Source of the DNA: Micromonospora peucetia
GTDB taxonomy: Bacteria; Actinomycetota; Actinomycetes; Mycobacteriales; Micromonosporaceae
DNA: 64,000 nucleotides
Assembly: GCF_900091625.1 (NCBI RefSeq)
Contig: NZ_FMIC01000002.1
Coordinates: 1,178,001-1,242,000, forward strand
Direction: 5' to 3'
A program made the translations under genes and the position numbers. How positions within the stretch are numbered: position 1 is the first letter of the stretch; every line of letters starts with the position of its first letter. The notes under the pieces were generated by a model. The model made no database searches. It had not been told where the DNA came from and saw only the letters and a program-made list of their open reading frames with translations. Shown here piece by piece: positions 18,195-28,732 of this stretch.

Positions 18195-19085
18195 TCAGCG
18201 CAGCTCGGCGCCCGCCATCGCCCGGACGGCGGCGGTCAGCGCGTCCAGGATGGCGGACTCCACCCGCCAGTGCTGCCAGTACAACGGGCGGTCCAGGTGG
18301 CGCCCGGCGCCGAGGTCGACGCAGTGCCCGGTGGCGAGGTCGGCGCGGGCGAACCGCTCCGGGACCATGCCCCAGCCCAGCCCGAGCCGTACCGCCTCGT
18401 TGAAGCCGTCGAAGGACGGCACGTAGTGGATCGGCGGGTCGATCCGGCGGCGGGTCACGGTGCGGGCGAACGTGTGCTGGAGTTGGTCCTTGCGGTCGAA
18501 CGCCATCATCGGCGCCGACCCGAGGGCGGCCTCGGTCAGCCCGTCGGGGAAGTGCCGGGCGGCGAACCCGGCCCGGGCCAGCGCGACGTACCGCATCGCG
18601 CCCAGCCGCTCCACCCGGCAGCCCTGGACGGCCTCCCGCTGCGCGGTCACCGCCGCCATCGCCGTACCGTCGCGGATCAGCTCCGCGGTGTGCTCCTCGT
18701 CGTCCCGGCGGACGTCGAACAGCAGCGCCAGCTCGGTGGGCAGCCGCGCCAGTGCGCCGACGAACCAGGTGCCGAGCGAGTCCCCGTTCGCGACGACCGT
18801 CACCCGGGTGGGGGCGGGCCCGCCGACCGCCGGCGGCCGGGCGGCGTGCAGTGCCTCCCGCTCCAGCAGGGCCACCTGCCCGGCCAGCCGCAGCAGCGGA
18901 CGGCCCGCGTCGGTGGCCCGGCACGGCTTCGACCGGCGGACGAGCACCTGCCCGACGGCCTGCTCCAACGCCTTGATCCGCTGGCTGACGGCCGAGGGGG
19001 TGACGTGCAGGGACTGCGCCGCCGCCTCGAAGCTGCCCTCGCGGACCACCGCGGCGAACGTCCGGAGCTGCGTGGAGTCCAGCAT
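18195..19085 (-). CDS. argP: LysR-family regulator of a basic amino acid exporter (ArgP/LysG type)
   Basis: 296 residues. The N-terminal winged helix (about 1-60: LDSTQLRTFAAVVREGSFEAAAQSLHVTPSAVSQRIKALE) is very close to ArgP/LysG, followed by the effector-binding fold. It is divergent from a LysE-type exporter (19158), the standard ArgP-ArgO / LysG-LysE arrangement in which lysine or arginine bound to the regulator switches on export. The ATG at 19085 gives the family N-terminus MLDSTQLRTF. A TAAGCT box and the overlapping palindrome AAGCT-G-AGCTT just upstream suggest autoregulation. Confidence 0.92.
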   Translation of the reverse strand: MLDSTQLRTFAAVVREGSFEAAAQSLHVTPSAVSQRIKALEQAVGQVLVRRSKPCRATDAGRPLLRLAGQVALLEREALHAARPPAVGGPAPTRVTVVANGDSLGTWFVGALARLPTELALLFDVRRDDEEHTAELIRDGTAMAAVTAQREAVQGCRVERLGAMRYVALARAGFAARHFPDGLTEAALGSAPMMAFDRKDQLQHTFARTVTRRRIDPPIHYVPSFDGFNEAVRLGLGWGMVPERFARADLATGHCVDLGAGRHLDRPLYWQHWRVESAILDALTAAVRAMAGAELR

Positions 19086-19089
19086 GATG

Positions 19090-19100
19090 AAGCTGAGCTT
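19090..19100. promoter_or_regulatory. Candidate ArgP/LysG operator in a divergent promoter
   Basis: Palindrome AAGCT-G-AGCTT, overlapping the argP -10 box TAAGCT (minus strand, 19101-19096). A second AGCTGA/TCAGCT pairing reaches to about 19124. The position suits control of both genes. Confidence 0.45.
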
Positions 19101-19111
19101 ATCCGCCATGA

Positions 19112-21304
<2,193 letters not shown>

Positions 21305-21352
21305 CGGCACGGCCTGGCACGGCGGTGCCGGGGGCGGGGTTCTCACGCGGTC

Positions 21353-21391
21353 CCTGTCGAGCTGAATCGTCTACGACATCAGCTCGACAGG
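21353..21391. terminator. Bidirectional hairpin terminator
   Basis: Perfect 13-bp stem CCTGTCGAGCTGA (21353-21365) with 21379-21391 and a 13-nt loop, between convergent guaB1 and the TetR gene. Confidence 0.75.
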
Positions 21392-21476
21392 ACCGACGTG
21401 ACGGCGCTACCCGCCCGCGGCGTTCCCGCGGCACCACGATCAGACGATGACCGTGCCCCCGGTTCCCAGGGGTTCC

Positions 21477-22046
21477 TCAGGTCTTCGGGAAGAGGCGGTG
21501 GGCGACCGCGCGGGCCGCGGCCCGGGGGTCGTCGCCGACCCGGGCCGGCAGCGCGCCCGACAGCCAGAGCGTGGCGAAGCCGTGCACGATCGACCAGGCC
21601 GCGAGCGCGTCGCCCTGCGGATCCTCCGCCGTCGGGCGTCCCTCGGGCAGCGCGGCCACCCCCGAGTGCAACGCGGCGCCGGCGCGCTCACGGGCCGCCA
21701 CCAGTTCCGCCGCGTCGGGCCGGTAGAGGTCCGGGCGGAACATCACCTCGAAGTGCGCGCGGTGCCGGACCGCGAAGTCGACGTACGCGACGCCTCTGTC
21801 CAGCAGGTCGTCGCCCGCGCCGGTCAGCGCCTCGGCGAGCAGGTCGAACCCGTCGGCGGCGAGCGCGGTGAGCAGCCCGGCCTTGTCGCCGAAGTGGTGC
21901 GCCGGGGCGGCGTGCGAGACGCCGGCCCGGCGGGCCAGGTCGCGCAGGCTCAACGCCGCCGGCCCAGACTCCTCGATCACCCGCACCGCCTCAGCGAGCA
22001 GGGCTCGGCGCAGGTCGCCGTGGTGGTAGCCGCGCGTTCCGGTCAT
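21477..22046 (-). CDS. TetR/AcrR-family repressor
   Basis: 189 residues. HTH domain about 8-55 (GDLRRALLAEAVRVIEESG, then LSLRDLARRAGVSHAAPAHHFGDKAGLL), followed by a helical ligand-binding domain ending LSGALPARVGDDPRAAARAVAHRLFP. Divergent from a DoxX-type membrane gene (22133). Two inverted repeats of ATCTTGt/aCAAGAT in between are near-certain operators. ATG 22046 is leaderless after TAGGCT, which abuts operator 1, so the repressor should control itself and doxX. Confidence 0.93.
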   Translation of the reverse strand: MTGTRGYHHGDLRRALLAEAVRVIEESGPAALSLRDLARRAGVSHAAPAHHFGDKAGLLTALAADGFDLLAEALTGAGDDLLDRGVAYVDFAVRHRAHFEVMFRPDLYRPDAAELVAARERAGAALHSGVAALPEGRPTAEDPQGDALAAWSIVHGFATLWLSGALPARVGDDPRAAARAVAHRLFPKT

Positions 22047-22052
22047 GCCGCC

Positions 22053-22058
22053 AGCCTA
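22053..22058 (-). promoter_or_regulatory. -10 box TAGGCT for the TetR gene
   Basis: TAGGCT on the minus strand, 6 nt before the ATG at 22046, touching the edge of operator 1. Confidence 0.5.
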
Positions 22059-22076
22059 TCTTGCTGTTGACAAGAT
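22058..22076. promoter_or_regulatory. TetR operator 1
   Basis: Inverted repeat ATCTTG (22058-22063) / CAAGAT (22071-22076). It overlaps the tetR -10 box and the doxX -35 (TTGACA, 22067-22072). Confidence 0.7.
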
Positions 22077-22091
22077 GCCCACCGGGAGGGC

Positions 22092-22112
22092 AATCTTGTC
22101 GGCGACAAGATT
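22092..22112. promoter_or_regulatory. TetR operator 2
   Basis: Perfect 21-bp palindrome: AATCTTGTCG, one central G, then CGACAAGATT. It covers the doxX -10 (CAATCT, 22091-22096), which is 18 nt from the TTGACA at 22067. Confidence 0.8.
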
Positions 22113-22132
22113 CATGACTGAGGAGGCTCCCC

Positions 22133-22579
22133 ATGGCTCCACTCATCGCCCTCGTGACCGGCACCGTGCTCGCCCGACTGGCCGGCCTGGCCGGCGTGGG
22201 CGCACTCGACGGCTGGCATCCCGCGCTACGGGTGGGGCTGGCCCTGATGTTCGTGGTGACCGGCGCCGCGCACTTCGCCCCACCCCTCCGCAGGGACATG
22301 ATCGCGATGGTGCCGCCCACCCTGCCCCGGCCCGAGCTGCTGGTCACGGCCACCGGCGTGCTGGAACTGGTCGGCGCGGTTGGGCTGCTCGTGCCGTCGA
22401 CCGCCCGCTGGGCCGCGGCCGGGCTGGCGCTGCTGATGCTGGCCATGTTCCCGGCGAACGTCTCGGCGGCCCGACGCGGGTTGACCTTCGGAGGCCGGCC
22501 GGCGACGCCCCTCGGGCCACGTACGGCGGAGCAGGCCCTGTTCGTCGCCGTGGCGCTCGCTATTTCGTTTGGGGCCTGA
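22133..22579 (+). CDS. DoxX-family membrane protein
   Basis: 148 residues with four membrane segments (about 5-22, 33-48, 71-88, 92-110, with the last segment at the end). ALMFVVTGAAHFAPPLRRDMIAMVPP and the VLELVGAVGLLVP segment are typical of DoxX/DoxD-like proteins, some linked to thiol or quinone redox balance. The function here is unknown. Controlled by the divergent TetR repressor through two operators covering its -35 and -10. ATG 22133 after GAGGAGG. Confidence 0.85.
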   Translation: MAPLIALVTGTVLARLAGLAGVGALDGWHPALRVGLALMFVVTGAAHFAPPLRRDMIAMVPPTLPRPELLVTATGVLELVGAVGLLVPSTARWAAAGLALLMLAMFPANVSAARRGLTFGGRPATPLGPRTAEQALFVAVALAISFGA

Positions 22580-22591
22580 TGTTCAGGGAGC

Positions 22592-22597
22592 TAACCT
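22592..22597 (+). promoter_or_regulatory. Promoter of the MarR-ABC operon
   Basis: -10 TAACCT (22592-22597) with -35-like TTGGGG (22569-22574) at 17-nt spacing. The ATG is 7 nt after the -10, so leaderless. Confidence 0.5.
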
Positions 22598-22604
22598 GTT
22601 GCCC

Positions 22605-23069
22605 ATGGAACTGACCACGCTGCGGGATGTGCCGATCGGGCGACTGCTCGCGGTCGCCGGGCACCTCACCGGACAACGGTGGAACCGCTACCTCGCCGAG
22701 TCGCACGGCCTCACCCAGGCCGGGATGGTCACCCTGATGACCCTCGCGGAGCACGGCGAGCTGCCGCACCGCACGGTCGCCGAGCACTGTTTCGTCCGGC
22801 CGGCGACCCTGACGGGCATCGTCGACACCCTCGCCCGCGACGGCCTCGTCGAGCGGCAGCGCGACCAGGCCGACCGGCGCAGCGTCCGGATCGCGATCAC
22901 GGCGGCCGGCCAGGCCCGGGTCGAGGCGTTGACCGCCGTGATCCGCTCCGGCGCCCCGCTCACCTCGGTCGACGCCGACCCGGCGAAGGAGGCGGTGATC
23001 CGCGAGTTCCTCCTCGAGGTCATCGGCAGCGGCGACCACTGCACCGTGGAAGGCGGTCCGGCATGCTGA
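22605..23069 (+). CDS. MarR-family transcriptional regulator
   Basis: 154 residues. Winged helix about 35-105 (HGLTQAGMVTLMTLAEHGELPHRTVAEHCFVRPATLTGIVDTLARDGLVERQRDQADRRSVRIAITAAG), with the MarR wing DRRSVRI. First gene of an operon with two half ABC exporters; the next gene starts inside its stop (ATGCTGA, 7-nt overlap). It probably represses its own operon until a drug-like ligand binds (inference from the family). ATG 22605 is leaderless after TAACCT. Confidence 0.92.
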   Translation: MELTTLRDVPIGRLLAVAGHLTGQRWNRYLAESHGLTQAGMVTLMTLAEHGELPHRTVAEHCFVRPATLTGIVDTLARDGLVERQRDQADRRSVRIAITAAGQARVEALTAVIRSGAPLTSVDADPAKEAVIREFLLEVIGSGDHCTVEGGPAC

Positions 23070-24796
23070 CCCGGCTGCTGCGTACGCACCTTCGCCCCTA
23101 CCACCGGCCGCTGGTCGCCGTGGTGCTGCTCCAGTTCGTCGGCACGATGGCGTCGCTCTACCTGCCCAGCCTCAACGCTGACATCATCGACCTGGGCGTG
23201 GCCCGAGGCGACACCGACTACATCGTGCGCACCGGCGGATGGATGCTCGCGGTCAGCCTGGTCCAGATCGTCTGCTCGATCGCGGCCGTCTACCTCGGCG
23301 CGCGGACGGCGATGGCCTTCGGCCGGGACGTCCGGTCGTCGATCTTCGGGCACGTCAACCGCTTCTCCGCCCGCGAGGTCGCCAAGTTCGGCGCGCCCTC
23401 GCTGATCACCCGCAACACCAACGACGTGCAGCAGGTGCAGATGCTCGTGCTGATGAGCTGCACGATGCTCGTCGCCGCGCCCATCATGAGCGTCGGCGGC
23501 GTGGTGATGGCGCTGCGCGAGGACCTCGGGCTCTCCTGGCTGATGCTGGTCAGCGTTCCCCTACTGGCCGTCGCCCTGTGGCTGATCATCCGGCGGATGG
23601 TGCCGGGCTTCCGGCTCATGCAGACCCGCATCGACACGGTCAACCGGGTGCTGCGCGAGCAGATCACCGGCATCCGGGTGGTGCGGGCGTTCGTCCGGGA
23701 GCCGTACGAGACGGAGCGCTTCGCCACGGCGAACGCCGACCTCACCGCGACCGCCCTGCGCATCGGCCGCCTGATGGCGTTGATCTTCCCGGTGGTGATG
23801 CTGGTGCTCAACGTCTCCAGCGTGGCCGTGCTCTGGTTCGGCGCCCAGCGGGTGGACGCCGGGGCGATCCAGGTCGGCGCCCTCACCGCCTTCCTGCAAT
23901 ACCTGATGCAGATCCTGATGGCCGTCATGATGGCCACCTTCATGCTGATGATGGTGCCGCGCGCGGCGGTCTGCGCCGAACGGATCGTCGAGGTGCTCGA
24001 CACCGACTCCTCCGTGGTGCCCGCCGCCCACCCGGTGACCGAGGTGACGACCAGCGGCGAGTTGGAGTTGCGCGAGGTCGGGTTCCAGTACCCGGGCGCG
24101 GCCGAACCGGTGCTGCGCAACGTGTCTTTCCGGGTGACGCCGGGGACGACGACGGCGATCATCGGCAGCACCGGCGCGGGCAAGACCACTCTGCTGTCGC
24201 TCGTCCCCCGGCTGGTCGACGCGACCGCCGGCATGGTGCTGGTCGACGGCGTGGACGTACGGGACCTGGCGCCGGACGAGCTGTGGCGCCGGATCGGGCT
24301 GGTGCCGCAGCGGCCGTACCTGTTCACCGGAACCGTGGCGAGCAACCTGCGCTACGGCAACCCGGACGCGACCGACGCCGAACTCTGGGACGCGCTGGAG
24401 ATCGCCCAGGCGCGGGACTTCGTGGAGGCGATGCCCGAAGGGCTGGAGTCGCCGATCGCGCAGGGCGGCACGAACGTCTCCGGCGGGCAGCGGCAACGGC
24501 TGGCCATCGCGCGGGCGCTGGTCCGGCAGCCGGAGATCTACCTCTTCGACGACTCGTTCTCCGCGCTCGACCTCGGCACCGACGCGCGGCTGCGGACGGC
24601 GCTGCGGCCGGTCACCGCGGACGCCGCCGTGGTGATCGTGGCGCAGCGGGTCTCCACCATCGTCGGCGCCGACCAGATCGTCGTGCTGGAGAACGGCGGC
24701 GTCGTCGGGATCGGCAGACACGACGAACTACTCCGCACCTGCCCGACGTACGCCGAGATCGTGGCGTCGCAGAACACGACGGAGGTGGCCGCGTGA
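23063..24796 (+). CDS. ABC exporter half-transporter with degenerate ATP site
   Basis: 577 residues: six-helix exporter domain (about 1-320) and nucleotide-binding domain. It has Walker [10 protein letters not shown], signature [16 protein letters not shown] (canonical) and Walker [12 protein letters not shown]. The residue after the Walker B Asp is Asp rather than the catalytic Glu, the mark of the inactive-site subunit in heterodimeric exporters such as BmrC or TM287. Its partner is the next gene, which has DE in Walker B but a non-canonical SAGEKQ signature; both changes fall in the same composite site. Starts at ATG 23063, overlapping marR. Confidence 0.93.
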   Translation: MLTRLLRTHLRPYHRPLVAVVLLQFVGTMASLYLPSLNADIIDLGVARGDTDYIVRTGGWMLAVSLVQIVCSIAAVYLGARTAMAFGRDVRSSIFGHVNRFSAREVAKFGAPSLITRNTNDVQQVQMLVLMSCTMLVAAPIMSVGGVVMALREDLGLSWLMLVSVPLLAVALWLIIRRMVPGFRLMQTRIDTVNRVLREQITGIRVVRAFVREPYETERFATANADLTATALRIGRLMALIFPVVMLVLNVSSVAVLWFGAQRVDAGAIQVGALTAFLQYLMQILMAVMMATFMLMMVPRAAVCAERIVEVLDTDSSVVPAAHPVTEVTTSGELELREVGFQYPGAAEPVLRNVSFRVTPGTTTAIIGSTGAGKTTLLSLVPRLVDATAGMVLVDGVDVRDLAPDELWRRIGLVPQRPYLFTGTVASNLRYGNPDATDAELWDALEIAQARDFVEAMPEGLESPIAQGGTNVSGGQRQRLAIARALVRQPEIYLFDDSFSALDLGTDARLRTALRPVTADAAVVIVAQRVSTIVGADQIVVLENGGVVGIGRHDELLRTCPTYAEIVASQNTTEVAA

Positions 24797-24879
24797 GCGA
24801 GCGACGCGTGCGAACCATCAGGCACAGCAGCACGGCGCCTCGCGCCGCCGCCGAGCGAAGCGAGGTGGTCGCGTGAGCG
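24782..24879. repeat. 80-bp element between 18-bp direct repeats, splitting a gene junction
   Basis: The 18-mer GAGGTGGYCGCGTGAGCG occurs at 24782-24799 and 24862-24879 with one mismatch. The first copy contains the TGA of the upstream ABC gene and the second the GTG of the downstream one. Removing one 80-bp period would leave the two genes overlapping by GTGA. The insert carries a CGGCGC-CTC-GCGCCG hairpin (24833-24847) and related GAGCGA/GCGAG words, like small interspersed repeats of this genus. Confidence 0.6.
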
Positions 24880-26915
24880 CCGTACCGCAGCAGAAGCCGG
24901 CCGCCGACGCGCCGACGCCGAAGCGGCTGCCGCCGGGCGGGCAGCGCGGCGGTCCGCACGGCGGCGTCGGGATGCCCGCCGAACGGTCGATGAACTTCGG
25001 GCCGTCGGCCCGTCGGCTGCTGGGCCGGCTGCGCCCGCAGCGCCTCCAACTCGTCGCCGTGATCGCGCTGGCGGTGCTCAGCGTCGGGCTCAGCGTGGTC
25101 GGGCCGAAGGTGCTCGGCTGGGCCACCGACCTGATCTTCACGGGGGTGATCGGTCGGCAGCTGCCGGCGGGCACCACCGCCGACCAGGCGGTGGACGCGG
25201 CGCGGGCGGCCGGCAACGACAGTTTCGCCGACATGCTCGCCCGGATGGACGTGGTGCCCGGCGTGGGCATCGACTTCGCCGCGCTGGCGCGGGTGCTGCT
25301 GCTGGCGCTCGGCCTCTACGTGGCGGCCAGCCTGCTGATGTGGTGGCAGGGCTGGCTGCTCAACGGGGTGGTGCAGCGCACCGTGCTGCGGCTGCGCGCC
25401 GAGGTGGAGGACAAGCTCAACCGGCTGCCGCTGCCCTACTTCGACCGGCAGCCCCGGGGCGAGCTGCTCAGCCGGGTCACCAACGACATCGACAACATCT
25501 CCACCAGCCTCCAGCAGACGCTGAGTCAGCTGCTCACCTCGCTGCTCACCGTGGTCGGCGTGCTGGCCATGATGTTCTGGATCTCGCCGCTGCTCGCCCT
25601 GGTGGCCCTGGTCGCGGTGCCGGTCTCGGTGGTCGTCACCACCGCCATCGCCAAGCGGTCGCAGCGGCAGTTCATCGCCCAGTGGGCGCACACCGGCGAG
25701 CTGAACGGCCATATCGAGGAGGCGTTCACCGGCCACGAGCTGGTCAAGGTCTTCGGCCGGCAGCGCGAGGTGGAGGCCGCCTTCACCGCGAAGAACGACG
25801 AACTGTTCCGGGCGAGCTTCGGCGCCCAGTTCATCTCCGGGATCATCATGCCGGCGATGATGTTCGTGGGGAACCTCAGCTACGTCGCCATCGCCGTGGT
25901 CGGCGGCCTGCGGGTGGCGTCGGGTTCGATGAGTCTCGGCGACGTGCAGGCGTTCATCCAGTACTCCCGGCAGTTCACCCAGCCGCTCACCCAGGTCGCC
26001 TCGATGGCGAACCTGCTCCAGTCCGGGGTGGCCTCCGCCGAGCGGGTCTTCGCCGTACTCGACGCCGACGAGCAGAGCCCCGACCCGGCCGACCCGGCCC
26101 GGGTACGCGACCCGCACGGCCGGGTCGAGTTCGCCCACGTCTCCTTCCGGTACACCCCGGACCGGCCGCTGATCGAGGACCTCTCCCTGGTCGCCGAGCC
26201 CGGGCACACGGTGGCCATCGTCGGGCCGACCGGGGCCGGCAAGACCACCCTGGTCAACCTGGTCATGCGCTTCTACGAGCTGGACGCCGGCCGGATCACG
26301 CTCGACGGGGTGGACGTCACCACCATGAGCCGCGACGACCTGCGCGGCCGGATCGGCATGGTCCTCCAGGAGACCTGGCTCTTCGGCGGCACCATCCGCG
26401 ACAACATCGCGTACGGGCGGCCCGGGGCGACCGAGGAGGAGATCGTGGCCGCGGCCCGGGCCACGTTCGTGGACCGGTTCGTGCGCAGCCTCCCCGACGG
26501 CTACGACACGGTGATCGACGAGGAGGGCAGCAACGTCAGCGCCGGCGAGAAGCAGCTCATCACGATCGCCCGGGCCTTCCTCGCCGAGCCGTCGCTGCTG
26601 ATCCTGGACGAGGCGACCAGCTCGGTGGACACCCGCACCGAGGTGCTGCTCCAGCGGGCGATGGCCGCGCTGCGGTCGGACCGGACGAGCTTCGTCATCG
26701 CACACCGGCTCTCCACCATCCGCGACGCCGACCTGATCCTGATGATGGAGGACGGCCGGATCGTGGAGCAGGGCACACACGACGAACTGCTGGCCGCGCA
26801 GGGCGCGTACCACCGCCTGTACCGGTCGCAGTTCACCGCCGCCATCCAGCCCGACTCCGAACCCCGGCCCGACCCCGAGCCCGAGCCCGCGCCACTTGAG
26901 GGGTCGACCCGGTGA
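24873..26915 (+). CDS. ABC exporter half-transporter with catalytically complete Walker B
   Basis: 680 residues: a proline/glycine-rich cytoplasmic N-terminus (1-45), six membrane helices with a long external loop after helix 1 (about 85-140), then the nucleotide-binding domain with Walker [10 protein letters not shown], Walker [13 protein letters not shown] (catalytic Glu present), switch IAHRLSTI and an unusual signature [15 protein letters not shown]. The acidic/Pro tail [14 protein letters not shown] is low complexity. Works as a heterodimer with the preceding gene, probably exporting a drug or lipid. The GTG at 24873 lies in the second copy of an 18-bp repeat. Confidence 0.93.
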   Translation: MSAVPQQKPAADAPTPKRLPPGGQRGGPHGGVGMPAERSMNFGPSARRLLGRLRPQRLQLVAVIALAVLSVGLSVVGPKVLGWATDLIFTGVIGRQLPAGTTADQAVDAARAAGNDSFADMLARMDVVPGVGIDFAALARVLLLALGLYVAASLLMWWQGWLLNGVVQRTVLRLRAEVEDKLNRLPLPYFDRQPRGELLSRVTNDIDNISTSLQQTLSQLLTSLLTVVGVLAMMFWISPLLALVALVAVPVSVVVTTAIAKRSQRQFIAQWAHTGELNGHIEEAFTGHELVKVFGRQREVEAAFTAKNDELFRASFGAQFISGIIMPAMMFVGNLSYVAIAVVGGLRVASGSMSLGDVQAFIQYSRQFTQPLTQVASMANLLQSGVASAERVFAVLDADEQSPDPADPARVRDPHGRVEFAHVSFRYTPDRPLIEDLSLVAEPGHTVAIVGPTGAGKTTLVNLVMRFYELDAGRITLDGVDVTTMSRDDLRGRIGMVLQETWLFGGTIRDNIAYGRPGATEEEIVAAARATFVDRFVRSLPDGYDTVIDEEGSNVSAGEKQLITIARAFLAEPSLLILDEATSSVDTRTEVLLQRAMAALRSDRTSFVIAHRLSTIRDADLILMMEDGRIVEQGTHDELLAAQGAYHRLYRSQFTAAIQPDSEPRPDPEPEPAPLEGSTR

Positions 26916-26968
26916 CGGGAAGGCCGCCGGTGGCGACGGGCGGGCGGGCGCCGGGGTCGGGCGGGGGC

Positions 26969-28186
26969 TCAGCGGGCCGGCAGCAGGTCCGGGCTACGGT
27001 CGGCCACCACCGCCCCGATCAGCCGGAGGGCGTCGGCGGCGGGCATCGGGTCCAGGACGCGACCGCCGCGCAACCGCAGCGCCACCGCGCCCCCGGCCGC
27101 CTCGCGGGGGCCGATGACGGCGGCGTACGGGACCCGGGCGCGGGCCGCGTCGCGGATCCGGGAGCCCAGCGACCCGGCCTCGTCGACCGCCACCCGCAGC
27201 CCCGCGGCCAGTGCGTCGCGGGCGAGCCGGGCCGCCGCGTCGGCCTGGCCGTCCCCGACCGGCAGCACCACCAGCTGCACCGGGGCGTACCAGGCCGGGA
27301 AGGCGCCCTCGTGCACCTCGATCAGGTACGCGAAGAGCCGCTCCATGCTGCCGACGAGGCTCCGGTGCACCATCACCGGTCGACGCCGTCCCCCGGACGC
27401 GTCGGTGTACGACAGGTCGAACCGCTCCGGCTTGTCGAAGTCGAGCTGGACGGTGGAGAGGGTGAACTCCCGCCCGGCGGCGTCCAGTACCTGGATGTCG
27501 ATCTTCGGCCCGTAGAACGCGGCCTCCCCCGGTGCCTCGGTGAACGCCACCCCGTCGAGCGCGGCGCGGAGCAGTTCCTCGGCCCGCGCCCACTGGTCGT
27601 CGGTCCCCACGTACTTCTCCCCCGGCCCGCGCAGCGACAGCCGGAACCCGGCCGGCCGTACGCCGAGTGCCGCGTGTGCCACGCGGATCAGCCGGAGGAT
27701 CTCGACGACCTCCTCGCCCACCTGCTCCAGGGCGCAGAAGTTGTGCGCGTCGTTGAGCGAGATGGCCCGCACCCGGGACAGCCCGCCGAGCACCCCCGAA
27801 CGCTCGGCCCGGTACATGCCGCCCAGCTCGGCGATCCGCAACGGCAGCTCCCGGTAGGAGCGCCCCCGGGCCCGGAACACCAGGGCGTGGTGCGGGCAGA
27901 GCGCCGGCCGCAGCACGAACTCGTCGTCGGCGCCGAGCGCCATCGGCGGGAACATGTCGTCGGCGAAGTAGCCGAGGTGGCCGGAGAGTTCGAAGAGTTC
28001 CCGTTTGCCCAGCGGGGGGGTGAACACGTGCCGGTAGCCGGCCCGGCGTTCCAGCTCGCGGACGTACTCCTCGACGGCGTGCCGGGCGGCGGCGCCGGCC
28101 GGCAGCCAGAGCGGCAGCCCGGCGCCGGCCAGCGGGTCGGAGTCGAACAGCTCCAGCTCCCGGCCGAGCCTGCGGTGGTCGATCAT
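26969..28186 (-). CDS. Short threonyl-tRNA synthetase paralogue lacking TGS and editing domains
   Basis: 405 residues, against about 640-690 for full ThrRS. It has the class II catalytic core: motif 1 region ELSGHLGYFADDMFPPM, motif 2 YRAERSGVLGGLSRVRAISLNDAHNFC and motif 3 HRSLVGSMERLFAYLIE. All three zinc ligands that select threonine are kept (Cys97, His148, His274). A C-terminal anticodon-binding domain is present (about 300-395, VQLVVLPVGDG onward). The N-terminal TGS and Ser-tRNA editing domains are missing. It probably charges tRNA-Thr without proofreading and is likely a second copy beside a housekeeping thrS. ATG 28186 follows AAGGAG. Its leader carries a Thr-rich peptide and a hairpin. 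Confidence 0.9.
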   Translation of the reverse strand: MIDHRRLGRELELFDSDPLAGAGLPLWLPAGAAARHAVEEYVRELERRAGYRHVFTPPLGKRELFELSGHLGYFADDMFPPMALGADDEFVLRPALCPHHALVFRARGRSYRELPLRIAELGGMYRAERSGVLGGLSRVRAISLNDAHNFCALEQVGEEVVEILRLIRVAHAALGVRPAGFRLSLRGPGEKYVGTDDQWARAEELLRAALDGVAFTEAPGEAAFYGPKIDIQVLDAAGREFTLSTVQLDFDKPERFDLSYTDASGGRRRPVMVHRSLVGSMERLFAYLIEVHEGAFPAWYAPVQLVVLPVGDGQADAAARLARDALAAGLRVAVDEAGSLGSRIRDAARARVPYAAVIGPREAAGGAVALRLRGGRVLDPMPAADALRLIGAVVADRSPDLLPAR

Positions 28187-28236
28187 GTCGCGCTCCTTGA
28201 TCGGGTACGACCCGGAGGCGACCCGGTCACCGGACG

Positions 28237-28275
28237 CGACGAGGCCCCGGGGCGGATCGCCCCGGGGCCTCGTCG
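28237..28275 (-). terminator. Attenuator hairpin before the ThrRS paralogue
   Basis: Near-perfect 18-bp stem (28237-28254 with 28258-28275) and a 3-nt loop; the core is GAGGCCCCGGGGCG against its complement. It lies after the leader-peptide stop and 51 nt before the ThrRS start, so it would stop transcription early unless disrupted. No U-tract. Confidence 0.7.
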
Positions 28276-28284
28276 ACGGTCAGG

Positions 28285-28338
28285 TCAGTGCGGCGCGCCG
28301 GGGTCTCCCGGCGTCGTGGTGGATACCGCACTGCGCAT
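28285..28338 (-). CDS. Threonine-rich leader peptide (transcription attenuation)
   Basis: A 17-residue open frame, MRSAVSTTTPGDPGAPH, with three consecutive threonine codons (ACC ACG ACG, 28320-28312). It ends at TGA 28285, 10 nt before a strong hairpin that precedes a threonyl-tRNA synthetase gene. A TACCGT box lies 6 nt before its ATG, giving a leaderless transcript, as in known actinobacterial amino-acid leader peptides. A GCCGGG/CCCGGC hairpin overlaps the codons after the Thr run (28311-28296) and may be the competing structure. Inferred role: ribosomes stalling at Thr codons when charged tRNA-Thr is scarce allow read-through into the synthetase gene. Confidence 0.7.
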   Translation of the reverse strand: MRSAVSTTTPGDPGAPH

Positions 28339-28732
28339 ACGGCGACGGTACGTCCCCGGTCGAGGGACCGCAGCCGGTTTTTCGGGGCGGCCCGGCACCC
28401 GGACGGCGTGGGCGGGGCCACGGGTCGGCACGCCGTACGGGACGGGGGCGGGCCGCCGGCACGGGACCTGCCGGCGGCCCGCGGCGGCCAAACCATCAGG
28501 AACGGGGGACCCGACGGTCGTGGGGCCGCGCGTCGACAACGGTACGCCGGGCCACTGCGTTCCGCCGACCCTCGGCGGTACGCGGAACCGTCACCTTCGG
28601 CCGGGTCCGCTCGTTGTGTCCGGTGGCTCTGCCGTGTCGGTGGTCACCACGAGCCAGGGTCATGCCCTGTGACGCCGGCAGACCCGTCAGGCTCGCTACA
28701 CGCAATCAGCCCCGTCCGGCGAGGTGGCAGTC
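28339..28732. other. Intergenic region between ThrRS leader and the DedA gene
   Basis: No convincing gene. It holds the leader promoter (TACCGT, minus strand, 28350-28345) and a strong 13-bp hairpin at 28449-28481 (arms CGGGCCGCCGGCA and complement, 7-nt loop). Short open frames here lack ribosome-binding sites and codon bias. Confidence 0.5.
28345..28350 (-). promoter_or_regulatory. -10 box TACCGT for the Thr leader peptide
   Basis: TACCGT on the minus strand, 6 nt before the leader ATG at 28338; leaderless layout. Confidence 0.5.

Noticed and set aside
16321..18924. Open minus-strand frame across the carboxylase alpha gene and into argP
   Set aside because: Shadow of the two real genes, which run in other frames with full family motifs.
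28187..28340. T-box riboswitch before the ThrRS paralogue
   Set aside because: No T-box core (AGGGTGGnACCGCG-like) or specifier loop; the leader-peptide arrangement explains the hairpin better.
28496..28705. Small minus-strand gene in the DedA-ThrRS gap
   Set aside because: No ribosome-binding site or -10 box, and composition (Arg/His/Thr mix) typical of non-coding frames.
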